Assembly (NCBI GenBank): GCA_019117205.1
Contig: DXAC01000052.1
Coordinates: 1-64,000, forward strand
Reading direction: 5' to 3'
DNA length: 64,000 nucleotides
Source of the DNA: Candidatus Allofournierella merdigallinarum
GTDB taxonomy: Bacteria; Bacillota; Clostridia; Oscillospirales; Ruminococcaceae
Each line of letters opens with the position of its first letter. Position 1 is the stretch's first letter. The notes under the pieces were generated by a model, which saw only the letters and a program-made list of their open reading frames with translations, was not told the origin of the DNA and ran no database searches. Position numbers and translations under genes: made by a program. Of the stretch, positions 10,642-19,168 are shown piece by piece.

Positions 10642-11765
10642 TTGCCCCCTTTCGGCTGCTTTTTGCGAACGGCGAAGCCGTAGCGCACAAAGAACTCGCT
10701 GGCCAGGATGAAGAAGAGGATGACGCCCTGGAGCACGTCGGCACTGTCCGCCGAGAGGCCGAACTCGCTTTGCACCACGCCGCTGCCCTTTTCCAGCACG
10801 CTGAACAGGAAGCTCACCACCAGGATCATGCCCGGGTTCAGCTGGCACAGCCAGGCCACGATGATGGCGGTGAAGCCCACGCCGCCGGCCACACCCATGG
10901 ACAGGGTCATGTCGCTGCCGCCCACCTGGCACACACCGGCCAGGCCCGCGATGGCGCCGGAGAGGAACATGGTGCGCAGCACCACCTTTTTCACATGGAT
11001 GCCGGCGTAGCGGGCGGTGTCCTGGCTCTCGCCCACCACGCTGATCTCGTAGCCGTGCTTTGTGTACTTGAGATACACCCACACCAGCACCACCAGCGCC
11101 AGCATGATGATCCAGCCGAAGTGGACCCCCAGCACCTTGTCCAGGCCGGCATTTTTGTCGAACCGGGCGATCTTGTTGAAGCCGTTGGCCCCCTCGTCCC
11201 GCCAGGGGCCGGACTGCAGCCAGGAGACGATGTGCAGGGCGATGTAGTTGAGCATCAGGGTGAACAGGGTCTCGTTGGTGTTCCAGCGGCTCTTGAACAC
11301 CGCCGGCAGAAGCCCCCACAGGCCGCCGCCGATGGCACCCGCCAGGAACATGACCGCCAGCAGCAGCGGGTGGGGCCAGTCGGTGCAGAACAGGGCGAAC
11401 CAGCTGGCGAACACGCCGCCCATGATGAGCTGCCCCTCGCCGCCGATGTTCCAAAAGCGCATTTTAAAGGCCAGGGTCACCCCCAGGGCGCAGATGCACA
11501 GGGGAATGGTGTACTTCACGGTGGCCTGGATGGCCAGCTCGCTGCGGAAAGCCCCCTTGACGATGGTGGCATAGACGGCGATGGGGTCCTGGCCGATGAC
11601 CAGGATGAACACGCCGCCCGCCACCAGGCTCAGGGCCACCGCCAAAAGGCGCAGGCCGATCATCTGCCGGCCGCTGCGCTCGGCGTGCTTCACCGTGTGC
11701 AGCAGCGGCTCCCGGTGGGTCTTCGCCAGGGGCGCGGGGGTGGTCGTAGTCGCAGGTGTGCTCAT
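10638..11765 (-). CDS. ABC transporter permease, nucleoside/BMP type (first permease)
   Basis: 375 aa, BPD_transp_2 family (YufP/NupB-like). It has an N-terminal cytosolic extension rich in Thr/Pro, then about ten membrane segments. FWNIGGEGQLIMGG and the cytosolic loop VVGESQDTARYAGI are typical. Its ATG overlaps the ATPase stop (ATGA) and AAAGGAGG lies within the end of the ATPase gene, indicating coupled translation. Confidence 0.93.
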   Translation of the reverse strand: MSTPATTTTPAPLAKTHREPLLHTVKHAERSGRQMIGLRLLAVALSLVAGGVFILVIGQDPIAVYATIVKGAFRSELAIQATVKYTIPLCICALGVTLAFKMRFWNIGGEGQLIMGGVFASWFALFCTDWPHPLLLAVMFLAGAIGGGLWGLLPAVFKSRWNTNETLFTLMLNYIALHIVSWLQSGPWRDEGANGFNKIARFDKNAGLDKVLGVHFGWIIMLALVVLVWVYLKYTKHGYEISVVGESQDTARYAGIHVKKVVLRTMFLSGAIAGLAGVCQVGGSDMTLSMGVAGGVGFTAIIVAWLCQLNPGMILVVSFLFSVLEKGSGVVQSEFGLSADSADVLQGVILFFILASEFFVRYGFAVRKKQPKGGK

Positions 11766-13300
11766 TGTTCCGCCGCCTCCTTTTGTTTTTCTTCCTCGGT
11801 CATCTCGCCGGTCATCATCAGGCCGATCTGCTCCTTGGTGACCTCGCTGGCCCTGACCACGCCGGTGACCTTGCCGTGGCAGAGCACCAGGATGCGGTCG
11901 CACAGCTCCAGCAGCACGTCCAGGTCCTCGCCGATGAACATCACCGCCACGCCCTTTTCCTTTTGCTTGTTCAAAAGGTCATAGATCAGGTAGCTGGAGT
12001 TGATGTCCAGCCCACGCACCGGGTAGGCGGTGATCAGCAGGTTGGGGTCGGACTCGATCTCCCGGCCCAACAGCACCTTTTGCACGTTGCCGCCGCTCAT
12101 CAGCCGCACCGGCGTCTCGATGCCCGGCGTGACGATGGACAGCTCCTCCACCAGCTTTTTGGCCAGCGCCCGGGCGGGGGCCCGGTCCACAAAGGGCCCC
12201 TTGCCCGCCCGGTAGCTCTTCAGCAGCATATTGTCGGTCATGCCCATGCCGGCCACCAGGCCCATGCCCAGCCGGTCCTCCGGCACAAAGCTCATGGAGA
12301 TGCCCAGGTCGATGATGGCCTCGGGGCTTTTGCCCAGGATGTTCTCTTTTTTATAAAGCACCGCGCCCTTTTTGGCCGGCACCAGCCCTGCGATGGCCTC
12401 GCACAGCTCTTTCTGGCCGCTGCCGGCAACGCCCGCCACGCCCAGGATCTCGCCGCTGTGGATATGGAAGCTCACGTCGTTCAGGCCCAGGCTGCCGTCC
12501 GGCTTTTCCACCGTCAGGTTCACCACCTTGAGGATGGTGTGCACGTCGTGGGGCTCGGGGCGGCGGATGGCCAGGCTCACCGCGTGGCCCACCATCTTCT
12601 CGGTGAGGGCGGCGGCGTCCACCGCGGCGGTGTCCACCGTGTCCACGCTTTTGCCCTTGCGCAGAATGGTCACCCGGTCGCTGATGGCCAGCACCTCGTT
12701 GAGCTTGTGGGTGATGATGATCACCGCGCAGCCCCGCGCTTTCATCTGGCGCAGGATGGCGAAGAGCTTTTCCGTCTCCTGGGGGGTGAGCACGGCGGTG
12801 GGCTCGTCCAGGATCAAGATCTTGGCGCCCCGATAGAGCACCTTTAAGATCTCCACCGTCTGCTTTTCCGACACGCTCATCTCGTACACCGGCTTTTCCG
12901 GGTCGATCTCCAGGCCGTAGCTTTCGCACAGGTCCTTTACCTCCGCCCGCAGCGCCTTGCGGGAGGGCATTCTGCCGGGCATACCCAGCACGATGTTCTC
13001 CATGGCGGTGAACACCTCCACCAGCTTGAAGTGCTGGTGGATCATGCCGATGCCCAGGGCGCGGGCGTCCACCGGGGAGGCGATGGACACCGGCTGATCA
13101 TTGACAAAGATCTGGCCGGCGTCCGGGTGGTAGATGCCCGAGAGCATATTCATAAGCGTGGTCTTGCCGCTGCCGTTTTCGCCCAGCAGCGCCAGCACCT
13201 CGCCGTAGTTCACCGCCAGGTCGATGGCGTCGTTGGCCACCACGGTGCCAAAGGTCTTGGTGATGCCGCTGCACCGGATGGCGCACTGCAGGTCTGCCAT
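11762..13300 (-). CDS. ABC transporter ATP-binding protein, nucleoside/BMP type (two ATPase domains)
   Basis: 512 aa with two fused nucleotide-binding domains, as in YufO/RbsA proteins. Domain 1 has Walker A GENGSGKTT, a signature reduced to MSVSEKQ, and Walker B ILILDEPTAVL. Domain 2 has a degenerate Walker A (GVAGSGQKE), a good signature (LMSGGNVQK), and a Walker B where Asp-Glu is replaced (LLITAYPVRGLD), so one ATP site is likely weak, usual for this family. GGAGG precedes the ATG at 13300. Confidence 0.94.
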   Translation of the reverse strand: MADLQCAIRCSGITKTFGTVVANDAIDLAVNYGEVLALLGENGSGKTTLMNMLSGIYHPDAGQIFVNDQPVSIASPVDARALGIGMIHQHFKLVEVFTAMENIVLGMPGRMPSRKALRAEVKDLCESYGLEIDPEKPVYEMSVSEKQTVEILKVLYRGAKILILDEPTAVLTPQETEKLFAILRQMKARGCAVIIITHKLNEVLAISDRVTILRKGKSVDTVDTAAVDAAALTEKMVGHAVSLAIRRPEPHDVHTILKVVNLTVEKPDGSLGLNDVSFHIHSGEILGVAGVAGSGQKELCEAIAGLVPAKKGAVLYKKENILGKSPEAIIDLGISMSFVPEDRLGMGLVAGMGMTDNMLLKSYRAGKGPFVDRAPARALAKKLVEELSIVTPGIETPVRLMSGGNVQKVLLGREIESDPNLLITAYPVRGLDINSSYLIYDLLNKQKEKGVAVMFIGEDLDVLLELCDRILVLCHGKVTGVVRASEVTKEQIGLMMTGEMTEEEKQKEAAEQ

Positions 13301-13346
13301 AGTGTTCGATCCTCCTTGTCGGGGTGAAATAAAGGGGGAAAACCGG

Positions 13347-13375
13347 AAAAAGGGCGGTCGGGAGACCGCCCTTTT
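13347..13375 (-). terminator. Attenuator hairpin between lipoprotein and ATPase genes
   Basis: A perfect 12-bp stem (13348-13359 with 13364-13375), GGGA loop, followed on the minus strand by TTTTT. It lies inside the operon, so it should lower expression of the membrane components relative to the abundant binding lipoprotein. Confidence 0.85.
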
Positions 13376-13396
13376 CTGTGCTGTGTAAAGCCGGCC

Positions 13397-14566
13397 TTAC
13401 AGAACGTTCACGTTCTCGTAGTACCAGTTGCAGCTGCCGTAGTCGGCGCCCTCCAGGGTGTGGGCGACGCCCTCGTTGTCCATGATCTCGGTAACGCCGT
13501 CGAACACGTCCCACTCGCCGGAAACGATCTTGGCCTGGACCTCTTCCACCGCGGCGATCATCTCGTCGGTGACCAGGTCGGTGTTGAACTCGCCCAGCAC
13601 CACCAGGCCGTCGGCCATGTCGCCAAAGTAGTTGTCGATCTTCTCACCGGGCACCCAGGTGCCGTCGATGACGTTCTGCACGGCCTTGGTGTAGTAGACG
13701 CTCCAGTCCCACATCACGCTGGTGAGGGTGGCGCCGGGGGCGTCCTTGGTCATGTCGCTGTTGTAGCCCACGCCCCACACGCCGTGCTCCTCCGCGGCGG
13801 TCTGGGGGTTGGGAGTGTCGCAGTGCTGGCCGATCACGTCGCAGCCCTCGGCGATCAGCCGCTCGGCGGCCTGCTTCTCGCCCTCGGGATCGAACCAGCT
13901 GTTGGTGACGCTCACATAGACCTGGGCGTCGGGGTTCACGCTGGCCACGCCCATCGCAAAGGCGTTGCAGCCGCTGGTGACCTCGCCGTTCTCCTGGCCC
14001 ATGGCGGCCACGTAGCCGATCTTACCCGTTTCGGTCTTGAGGCCGGCGATGATGCCGCTCAGGTAGCGGGCCTGGTAGATGCGGCCGAAGTAGTTGTTGA
14101 AGTTGGTGCCGTTGGACTTGTAGCCGGTGCCGTGGCTGAAGATGACCTCGGGGAACTCCTCGGCCAGGGCCTCGCAGGTGTCCATATAGCCCCAGGAGGT
14201 GGCGAAGATGATGTTGCAGCCTTCCTCGATGCACTCGGTGATGGCGGTCTCCACTGCGGCGGCGTTGGTGTCGTCCACCGAGATCTTGCGCACGATCTGG
14301 TCATCGGAGAGGCCCAGGTTCTGCTGCATCCCGATGATGCCCTGGTCATGGGTGTAGGTGTAGCCGCTGCCCTCGGCAGGGTCGGACAGGTGGATGACGC
14401 CCACCTTGATCTCCTCTTTGGGGATGCCGCCGGTGGTCTCGGCCACGGAGGCGGGCTCGCTGGCGCCGGTGGAAGCGGGCTGGCTGGTGCTGGCGGGCGT
14501 GCCGCCGCAGGCCGCCAGGCTCAGGGCCATGGCGCCGGCCAAGAGGATGCTGAGAAGCTTTTTCAT
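13397..14566 (-). CDS. BMP family ABC transporter substrate-binding lipoprotein
   Basis: 389 aa. Lipoprotein signal peptide with lipobox LAAC and Cys20, then a Ser/Thr/Ala linker and a BMP/PnrA-type periplasmic-binding fold starting at IKVGVIHLSDPAEGSGYTY. Homologues bind purine nucleosides. First gene of the importer operon; an attenuator follows it. I looked for a purine riboswitch in the leader and found none. Confidence 0.93.
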   Translation of the reverse strand: MKKLLSILLAGAMALSLAACGGTPASTSQPASTGASEPASVAETTGGIPKEEIKVGVIHLSDPAEGSGYTYTHDQGIIGMQQNLGLSDDQIVRKISVDDTNAAAVETAITECIEEGCNIIFATSWGYMDTCEALAEEFPEVIFSHGTGYKSNGTNFNNYFGRIYQARYLSGIIAGLKTETGKIGYVAAMGQENGEVTSGCNAFAMGVASVNPDAQVYVSVTNSWFDPEGEKQAAERLIAEGCDVIGQHCDTPNPQTAAEEHGVWGVGYNSDMTKDAPGATLTSVMWDWSVYYTKAVQNVIDGTWVPGEKIDNYFGDMADGLVVLGEFNTDLVTDEMIAAVEEVQAKIVSGEWDVFDGVTEIMDNEGVAHTLEGADYGSCNWYYENVNVL

Positions 14567-14606
14567 GTTCGTTTTCCCCCTGTTTTTATTGTTGCAAGAA
14601 AACAAG

Positions 14607-14639
14607 AAACGGGGTAAGCCGATAGAACTTACCCCCGTT
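14607..14639 (-). promoter_or_regulatory. Leader hairpin upstream of BMP lipoprotein
   Basis: On the transcribed strand an AACGGGGGTAAG arm pairs with CTTACCCCGTTT around a 9-base loop, with one bulge, followed by a U-rich stretch. It is a plausible 5' UTR stabilising hairpin or weak attenuator; no aptamer core was recognised. Confidence 0.5.
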
Positions 14640-14651
14640 CGGAACAATTTC

Positions 14652-14680
14652 ATTGTATCCCCCTTGGCCGGTGATTTCAA
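14652..14680 (-). promoter_or_regulatory. Promoter of the nucleoside importer operon
   Basis: On the minus strand TTGAAA (14675-14680), 17 bases, TACAAT (14652-14657), about 90 bases before the lipoprotein start. Confidence 0.75.
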
Positions 14681-14752
14681 CACATTTTGCCAACTTCGGC
14701 GCTTTTGCCAAGGCTGTCCGCTTTTGCACAAAGGTTTTTGTGTCTTCGCCCC

Positions 14753-14789
14753 AAAAGAAAAACCCGCACAGCGGCCTGCCGTGCGGGTT
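14753..14789 (-). terminator. Terminator of merR-ybjQ-yhfC operon
   Basis: AACCCGCAC (14761-14769) pairs with GTGCGGGTT (14781-14789); on the minus strand the stem is followed by a T-rich run. Confidence 0.75.
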
Positions 14790-14857
14790 TGCGGGCCCCC
14801 GTGCGGGGGCAATAGTATGACTTTTCACTTTCGCCTTGCGGACGAAAATGCAAACTC

Positions 14858-15637
14858 TCAGCCGGGCCAGCGGCGGCGCTGTGCCAGCACATACGCGCCC
14901 ATGGCAAGGCCCGCGGCCAGCAGCACCAGCTCCATCGTGAGGATACCGAAGCCGGCCAGCAGCACCGCCAGCGCGTTGAAAAAGGTGTGGGCGGCCACCG
15001 CGGCGAAGTACCAAAGGGGCTGCCGGCGGATAACGGCGGTGAACACAAGGCTGGTGGCAAAGAGGTGGAAGAGCACCGCGCTGACCCGCTCCAGCAGGCC
15101 CAGGGCCACCAGCCCCGGCGTGGCCGCCGCCAGCTGGCCGGCGACCAGCTCCAGGGTGGCGCTGTCCACCCCGGCCAACAGCACGGCCAGGGGGCCGGCG
15201 GGATCGGACAGGGCGGCGCACAGCAGCAGGTTGTTCACATGGGTCATGCCGGTGAGCAGCATCACCTCGCACAGGCCGTGGCCCAGGCCGAAGCTGACCA
15301 TGTCTTTCCAGGCGCGGTTGTTTTTCAGGATGGCCGCGCCCGCCAGGCGGGCGGTCTCCTCGAAGAGGCCGGCGGACAGCCCGCCCACCACCACGGCGTA
15401 GACCAGGGTGTTCCCGGCGATGGCGTCCAGCGCGCCGGCGGCGGTCAGCAGCTGGAGCAGCGGGATGCGAAGCACCAGCTGGCTGACGAAAAAGCTCACG
15501 AAGCCCAGGGCCAGCGGCGCCAGCCGCACTTTTTTCAGCGCCAGCAGAACGATGAGCAGCACCACCGGCAGCACCAGGGTGCAGAAAGCGGCGACGGCAA
15601 AGGCGGCCGTCTGCCCGCCGGAAATGGCAAAGGTCAT
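14858..15637 (-). CDS. YhfC family glutamic-type intramembrane protease
   Basis: 259-aa polytopic membrane protein, about eight hydrophobic segments. GLFEETAR followed by GLGHGLCE carries the paired Glu and His residues expected of the CPBP/YhfC membrane protease superfamily. Substrates are unknown. It lies 19 bases after the YbjQ gene in a merR-ybjQ-yhfC operon. Confidence 0.82.
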   Translation of the reverse strand: MTFAISGGQTAAFAVAAFCTLVLPVVLLIVLLALKKVRLAPLALGFVSFFVSQLVLRIPLLQLLTAAGALDAIAGNTLVYAVVVGGLSAGLFEETARLAGAAILKNNRAWKDMVSFGLGHGLCEVMLLTGMTHVNNLLLCAALSDPAGPLAVLLAGVDSATLELVAGQLAAATPGLVALGLLERVSAVLFHLFATSLVFTAVIRRQPLWYFAAVAAHTFFNALAVLLAGFGILTMELVLLAAGLAMGAYVLAQRRRWPG

Positions 15638-15656
15638 GGCGTTTTTCCTCTTTCGG

Positions 15657-15971
15657 TCAGTCGATGAACTTCACGGCGGTGCCGTAGGCGATGCACTCGG
15701 CGGCCCCCTGCATCACGCTGGAGGAGGCGTAGCGCATGGCCACGATGGCGTCCGCCCCCATGGCCTCGGCGTCCGCCACCATGCGGCCGGCGGCGATCTG
15801 CCGCGCCTCGCCCAGCATCTCGGTGTAGGCGGTGATCTCGCCGCCCACCAGGGTCTTCATGGCGCTCATGAAGTCCCGGCCAAAGTTCTTGCTTTGCACC
15901 ACGCTGCCCTTGGCCACGCCCAGCACCTCATAGCGGCGGCCGGGGATGTTTTCAGTAGTTACGATAAGCAT
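15657..15971 (-). CDS. YbjQ (UPF0145) family heavy-metal-binding-like protein
   Basis: 104 aa. VTTENIPGRRYEVLGVAKGSVV at the start and GADAIVAMRYASS near the end are the family hallmarks; members form pentamers of unknown function. I chose the ATG with AAAGGGTG 7 bases upstream rather than a GTG three codons earlier. It overlaps the end of the MerR gene by 20 bases. Confidence 0.87.
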   Translation of the reverse strand: MLIVTTENIPGRRYEVLGVAKGSVVQSKNFGRDFMSAMKTLVGGEITAYTEMLGEARQIAAGRMVADAEAMGADAIVAMRYASSSVMQGAAECIAYGTAVKFID

Positions 15972-16593
15972 CTTCTTCACCCTTTCTGATCTCTTTTAGC
16001 CGCTGGCGCAAAGCCAGCAGCGTGCCGGCCACCAGCACCGGCGGCCAGCCCGCCAGCAGCAGCGCCACCGGCAGCGGCACCGGGTCCACGGTGAGGGCCC
16101 AGACCATCATCCACTCCACCATGACCATCAGGCCGACGAACACCAGCGCCGCCAGCCAGGCGGCGTGGGTCTTTTTCTTCTGGTCTGTCTTTCGCACGTC
16201 GATAAAGCGCACCCCCTTTTGTTCCAGACGGTCCATCTCCGCCAGGGCGGCGGCCGGATCCAGGGCGGCCAGCAGGCCCGGCGTGTTCGCCAGCTCGGCG
16301 CAGAGCCGGCGGGCGGTGTCCAGGTTTTTGCTGCGGGCCTCCAGGGTGACCAGGTGGCGGCGGAGCCCCTCGTCCAGCGACAGCTCCCCCGCCAGCATGG
16401 CCCGGATCTCCTCCAGCGGCACATCCAGCTTGCGAAGCAGCTTCACCCGCCGCAGGGCGTCCAGGTCCGCCTCGTCGTAGTCCCGGTAGCCGTTGCCCGC
16501 CTGCCGCCGGGGGGCCAGCAGCCCCTGCTTTTCATAAAAGCGGATGTTCCTGGCGGAGAGATCCACCCGCGCTTCCACTTCCTTGATCCGCAC
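15952..16593 (-). CDS. MerR family transcriptional regulator with C-terminal membrane segments
   Basis: 213 aa. The N-terminal winged helix (KEVEARVDLSARNIRFYEKQGLL) is typical MerR, followed by a dimerisation coiled coil to about residue 120. Unusually, two hydrophobic segments (about 145-165 and 172-195) and a short charged tail follow, suggesting a membrane-tethered regulator, a form found in several gut Firmicutes. GTG start with AAAGGGGG upstream. It probably controls the operon it heads. Confidence 0.85.
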   Translation of the reverse strand: MRIKEVEARVDLSARNIRFYEKQGLLAPRRQAGNGYRDYDEADLDALRRVKLLRKLDVPLEEIRAMLAGELSLDEGLRRHLVTLEARSKNLDTARRLCAELANTPGLLAALDPAAALAEMDRLEQKGVRFIDVRKTDQKKKTHAAWLAALVFVGLMVMVEWMMVWALTVDPVPLPVALLLAGWPPVLVAGTLLALRQRLKEIRKGEEDAYRNY

Positions 16594-16710
16594 TGTGTCC
16601 CGTCCCCCTTTTAAAGCTCAGTGTAAACCATCCACAAGGGGGAAGGTCAAGGGCTTTTTGAAAAAAATCGGGCCGCGCCGAAAAAAGCCGACCCGGCCCT
16701 GCCCGCCGCC

Positions 16711-17892
16711 TTAAAAATAGCTGCGGACCTGGAACTTGTCGCCGGTGTCCACCGCCTCTTCGATGAGGGCGGTGTGGTCCTCGTTCCAGTGCACCGGCAC
16801 CGTTTTGCTGCGGGTGAGGCGCAGCAGCTCGTTCACCCGCCGCTTCTCCTCCGCGCCGTAGAGCAGGTAGGACACCCCCTCCTTTTTGGCCCGGCCGGTG
16901 CGGCCGATGCGGTGGGTGTAGTACTCGTTGGAGGAGGGCACCTCGTAGTTGATCACCGCGTCCACGTCCTCCACGTCGATGCCCCGGGCGGCCACGTCGG
17001 TGGCCACCAGCACGGCGATCTTGCCCTCGCGGAAAGCGGCCATGATCTTGTTGCGCTCGCCCTGGGACAGGTCGCCGTGGAGGCAGTCGGTGACAAAGTT
17101 GAGCCGCGCCAGCTGGTTGGTGAGGGTGGCGGTGGTGAATTTGGTGTTGCAGAACACCATCACCCGCTTGTAGCCGCCGGAGATGATGATCTGGGCCAGG
17201 TCCGCCAGCTTGGAGCGGCCGGTGGTACACAGGGTATACTGGGTGATCTTGGGCTGGCTTTCCAGCACCGGCTGGACGATGATCTCCTCCGCGTCCCGCT
17301 GGTAGAGCCAGCCGATGTCCATCACCTCCCGGCTGATGGTGGCGCTGAACATGCACAGGCTCTTGCGGGCTTTCATGGCGTCGATGATCTTGCGCACGTC
17401 CTTGTAAAAGCCCATGTTGAGCATCTCGTCCGCCTCGTCCAGCACGATGCTGGTCACCTCGCGCACGTTGATGCTGTTGCGGCGCATGTGGTCCATCAGG
17501 CGGCCGGGGGTGGCCACCACGATGTGGCAGCCCTTTTTCAGCCGGTTCACCTGCTTTTGCATGTCCGCGCCGCCGTAGACGCAGACGGTGCGGATGTCCG
17601 GCAGGAAATGGGTGAGGTCCTCCAGGTCCCCGGCGATCTGCTGGGCCAGCTCCCGGGTGGGGGCCAGGATCACCGCCTGGGGCACCGGCCGGGCCGGGTC
17701 GATGCGCTCGATGATGGGGATGCCGAAAGCACAGGTCTTGCCGGTGCCGGTGGGGGCCTTGGCGATCACGTCGTGGCCGGCCATCATCACCGGGATGGTC
17801 TTTTCCTGCACCTCGGTCATCTCGGTGAAGCCCATCCGCTCCACCGCCTGCAAAATCTCCGGCCGCACGCCGGAAAGGTCTTTGTACAGCAT
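16711..17892 (-). CDS. DEAD-box RNA helicase
   Basis: 393 aa, the minimal two-RecA-domain helicase core. Motifs in order: Q motif region FTEMTEVQ, motif I APTGTGKT, Ia PTRELAQQ, Ib TPGR, II DEAD, III SAT, V ATDVAARGID and VI HRIGRTGR. There is no long C-terminal RNA-binding extension, so it resembles the eIF4A-like/CshA core. The ATG has AACGGAG upstream. Single-gene unit divergent from greA. Confidence 0.95.
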   Translation of the reverse strand: MLYKDLSGVRPEILQAVERMGFTEMTEVQEKTIPVMMAGHDVIAKAPTGTGKTCAFGIPIIERIDPARPVPQAVILAPTRELAQQIAGDLEDLTHFLPDIRTVCVYGGADMQKQVNRLKKGCHIVVATPGRLMDHMRRNSINVREVTSIVLDEADEMLNMGFYKDVRKIIDAMKARKSLCMFSATISREVMDIGWLYQRDAEEIIVQPVLESQPKITQYTLCTTGRSKLADLAQIIISGGYKRVMVFCNTKFTTATLTNQLARLNFVTDCLHGDLSQGERNKIMAAFREGKIAVLVATDVAARGIDVEDVDAVINYEVPSSNEYYTHRIGRTGRAKKEGVSYLLYGAEEKRRVNELLRLTRSKTVPVHWNEDHTALIEEAVDTGDKFQVRSYF

Positions 17893-18033
17893 AGCGTTTC
17901 TCCGTTCTGTGGCCCGCCCCAGCCGACCGCCGGGCCGCGGGGTCCCTTTTGTATGTTTGACAAGGGGTATTATACCACAGCCTTTGCCAAAAGAAAACGT
18001 GTGTCCGGCGGCTTTTTTCGCCTCTTTCGCCCT

Positions 18034-18062
18034 TTGCGCCGGCGCGGCGGGTGTGGTATAGT
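18034..18062 (+). promoter_or_regulatory. Promoter of greA-like gene
   Basis: TTGCGC (18034-18039), 17 bases, TATAGT (18057-18062). The -10 region is embedded in GGTGTGGTATAGTAAAAGG, repeated exactly at 18619-18637. Confidence 0.8.
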
Positions 18063-18098
18063 AAAAGGCAAAGCAAAACAAAAAGGAGGGCGTGCCCC

Positions 18099-18602
18099 TT
18101 GTACGACGAACTCACCGAGGTGGACATCCAAAAAATGCAGCAGGAGATCGACCACCGTATTCTGGAGCTGCGGCCCCGGTACATCAAGGAGGTGCAGGAG
18201 GCCCGGGCCTTTGGGGATTTAAGCGAAAACTTTGAGTACAAAGAGGCCAAGCGCCAGAAAAACCGCAACGAGAGCCGCATCCGCTATCTCCAGCGGATGA
18301 TAAAAACCGCCCGGGTGGTGAAGACCGACCACGCCGCGGGAAAGGTGGGCCTGTTCGACTATGTGACCCTGTACCTGCCCGAGGACGAGGAGGAGATGGA
18401 GGTGCATCTGGTGACCACCCTGCGGGTGGACGCCTCCGGCGGGCACATCAGCCGCGAGTCGCCCCTGGGCCGGGCCATCTTCGGCCGGGCGGTGGGGGAC
18501 ACGGTGACCGTGCGGGTGAGCGACGAGGTGAGCTACCCGGTGACCATCCGGGCCATCCGCCCCGGCACGGATGACGAGAGCCTGCCCATCAGCGGCTACT
18601 GA
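18099..18602 (+). CDS. greA: GreA/GreB family transcription elongation factor
   Basis: 167 aa, the usual length. An N-terminal antiparallel coiled coil carries the tip motif GDLSENFEY with the acidic residues that stimulate transcript cleavage by RNA polymerase, followed by the FKBP-like C-terminal domain. I place the start at TTG 18099, 8 bases after AAGGAGGG; no ATG fits. It could be a lineage-specific GreA paralogue. Confidence 0.9.
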   Translation: MYDELTEVDIQKMQQEIDHRILELRPRYIKEVQEARAFGDLSENFEYKEAKRQKNRNESRIRYLQRMIKTARVVKTDHAAGKVGLFDYVTLYLPEDEEEMEVHLVTTLRVDASGGHISRESPLGRAIFGRAVGDTVTVRVSDEVSYPVTIRAIRPGTDDESLPISGY

Positions 18603-18631
18603 TTGCCCACGGCGCGCCGGTGTGGTATAGT
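18603..18631 (+). promoter_or_regulatory. Promoter of cyclophilin gene
   Basis: TTGCCC (18603-18608), 17 bases, TATAGT (18626-18631). The 19-base block around the -10 is identical to that of the greA promoter 569 bases upstream. Confidence 0.78.
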
Positions 18632-18691
18632 AAAAGGTGCAGAATAAAACAAAGCGGGCGGCCCCTGCCGCCCGGGAACGGAGTGAAAACT

Positions 18692-19168
18692 ATGGTTCGC
18701 ATCACCATGAAAGACGGCGGCGTCATCGACCTGGAGCTGGACGCCCAGGCCGCCCCCATCACCGTGGAAAACTTTCTGAAGCTGGTAAACGACGGCTTTT
18801 ACGACGGGCTGACTTTCCACCGCATCATCCCCGGCTTTATGATCCAGGGCGGCTGCCCGGACGGCACCGGCATGGGCGGCCCCGGCTGGCACATCAAGGG
18901 GGAGTTTGCCCGCAACGGGGTGCCCAACCCCATCAAGCACACCCGGGGGGTCATCAGCATGGCCCGGGCCATGGACCCCAACAGTGCCGGCAGCCAGTTC
19001 TTCATCATGCATGAGGACGCCCCCCACCTGGACGGCGCCTACGCCACTTTCGGCCATGTGGTGGCGGGCATGGACGTGGTGGACCGCATTGCCGCCACCC
19101 CCACCAACTACAACGACAAGCCCCTGGAGCCGGTGGTGATGGAGAGCGTGCGGGTGGTGGAGGCATGA
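18692..19168 (+). CDS. Cyclophilin-type peptidyl-prolyl isomerase
   Basis: 158 aa, single cyclophilin domain, cytoplasmic (no signal peptide). Catalytic signatures are FHRIIPGFMIQGG (Arg and Phe of the active site) and SAGSQFFIM. It catalyses proline cis-trans isomerisation. Start: ATG giving MVRITMKDGG, with GGAG about 9 bases upstream. The stop overlaps the gtrA start (ATGA). Confidence 0.95.
   Translation: MVRITMKDGGVIDLELDAQAAPITVENFLKLVNDGFYDGLTFHRIIPGFMIQGGCPDGTGMGGPGWHIKGEFARNGVPNPIKHTRGVISMARAMDPNSAGSQFFIMHEDAPHLDGAYATFGHVVAGMDVVDRIAATPTNYNDKPLEPVVMESVRVVEA

Noticed and set aside
12000..12050. Degenerate second Walker B in the nucleoside ABC ATPase as a sign of decay
   Set aside because: Double-domain ATPases of this transporter class normally have one degenerate site; the operon is otherwise intact with coupled starts.
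14567..14760. Possible purine riboswitch upstream of the nucleoside importer
   Set aside because: The promoter and one leader hairpin are present, but the conserved purine-aptamer loops and junction sequences could not be found on the minus strand.
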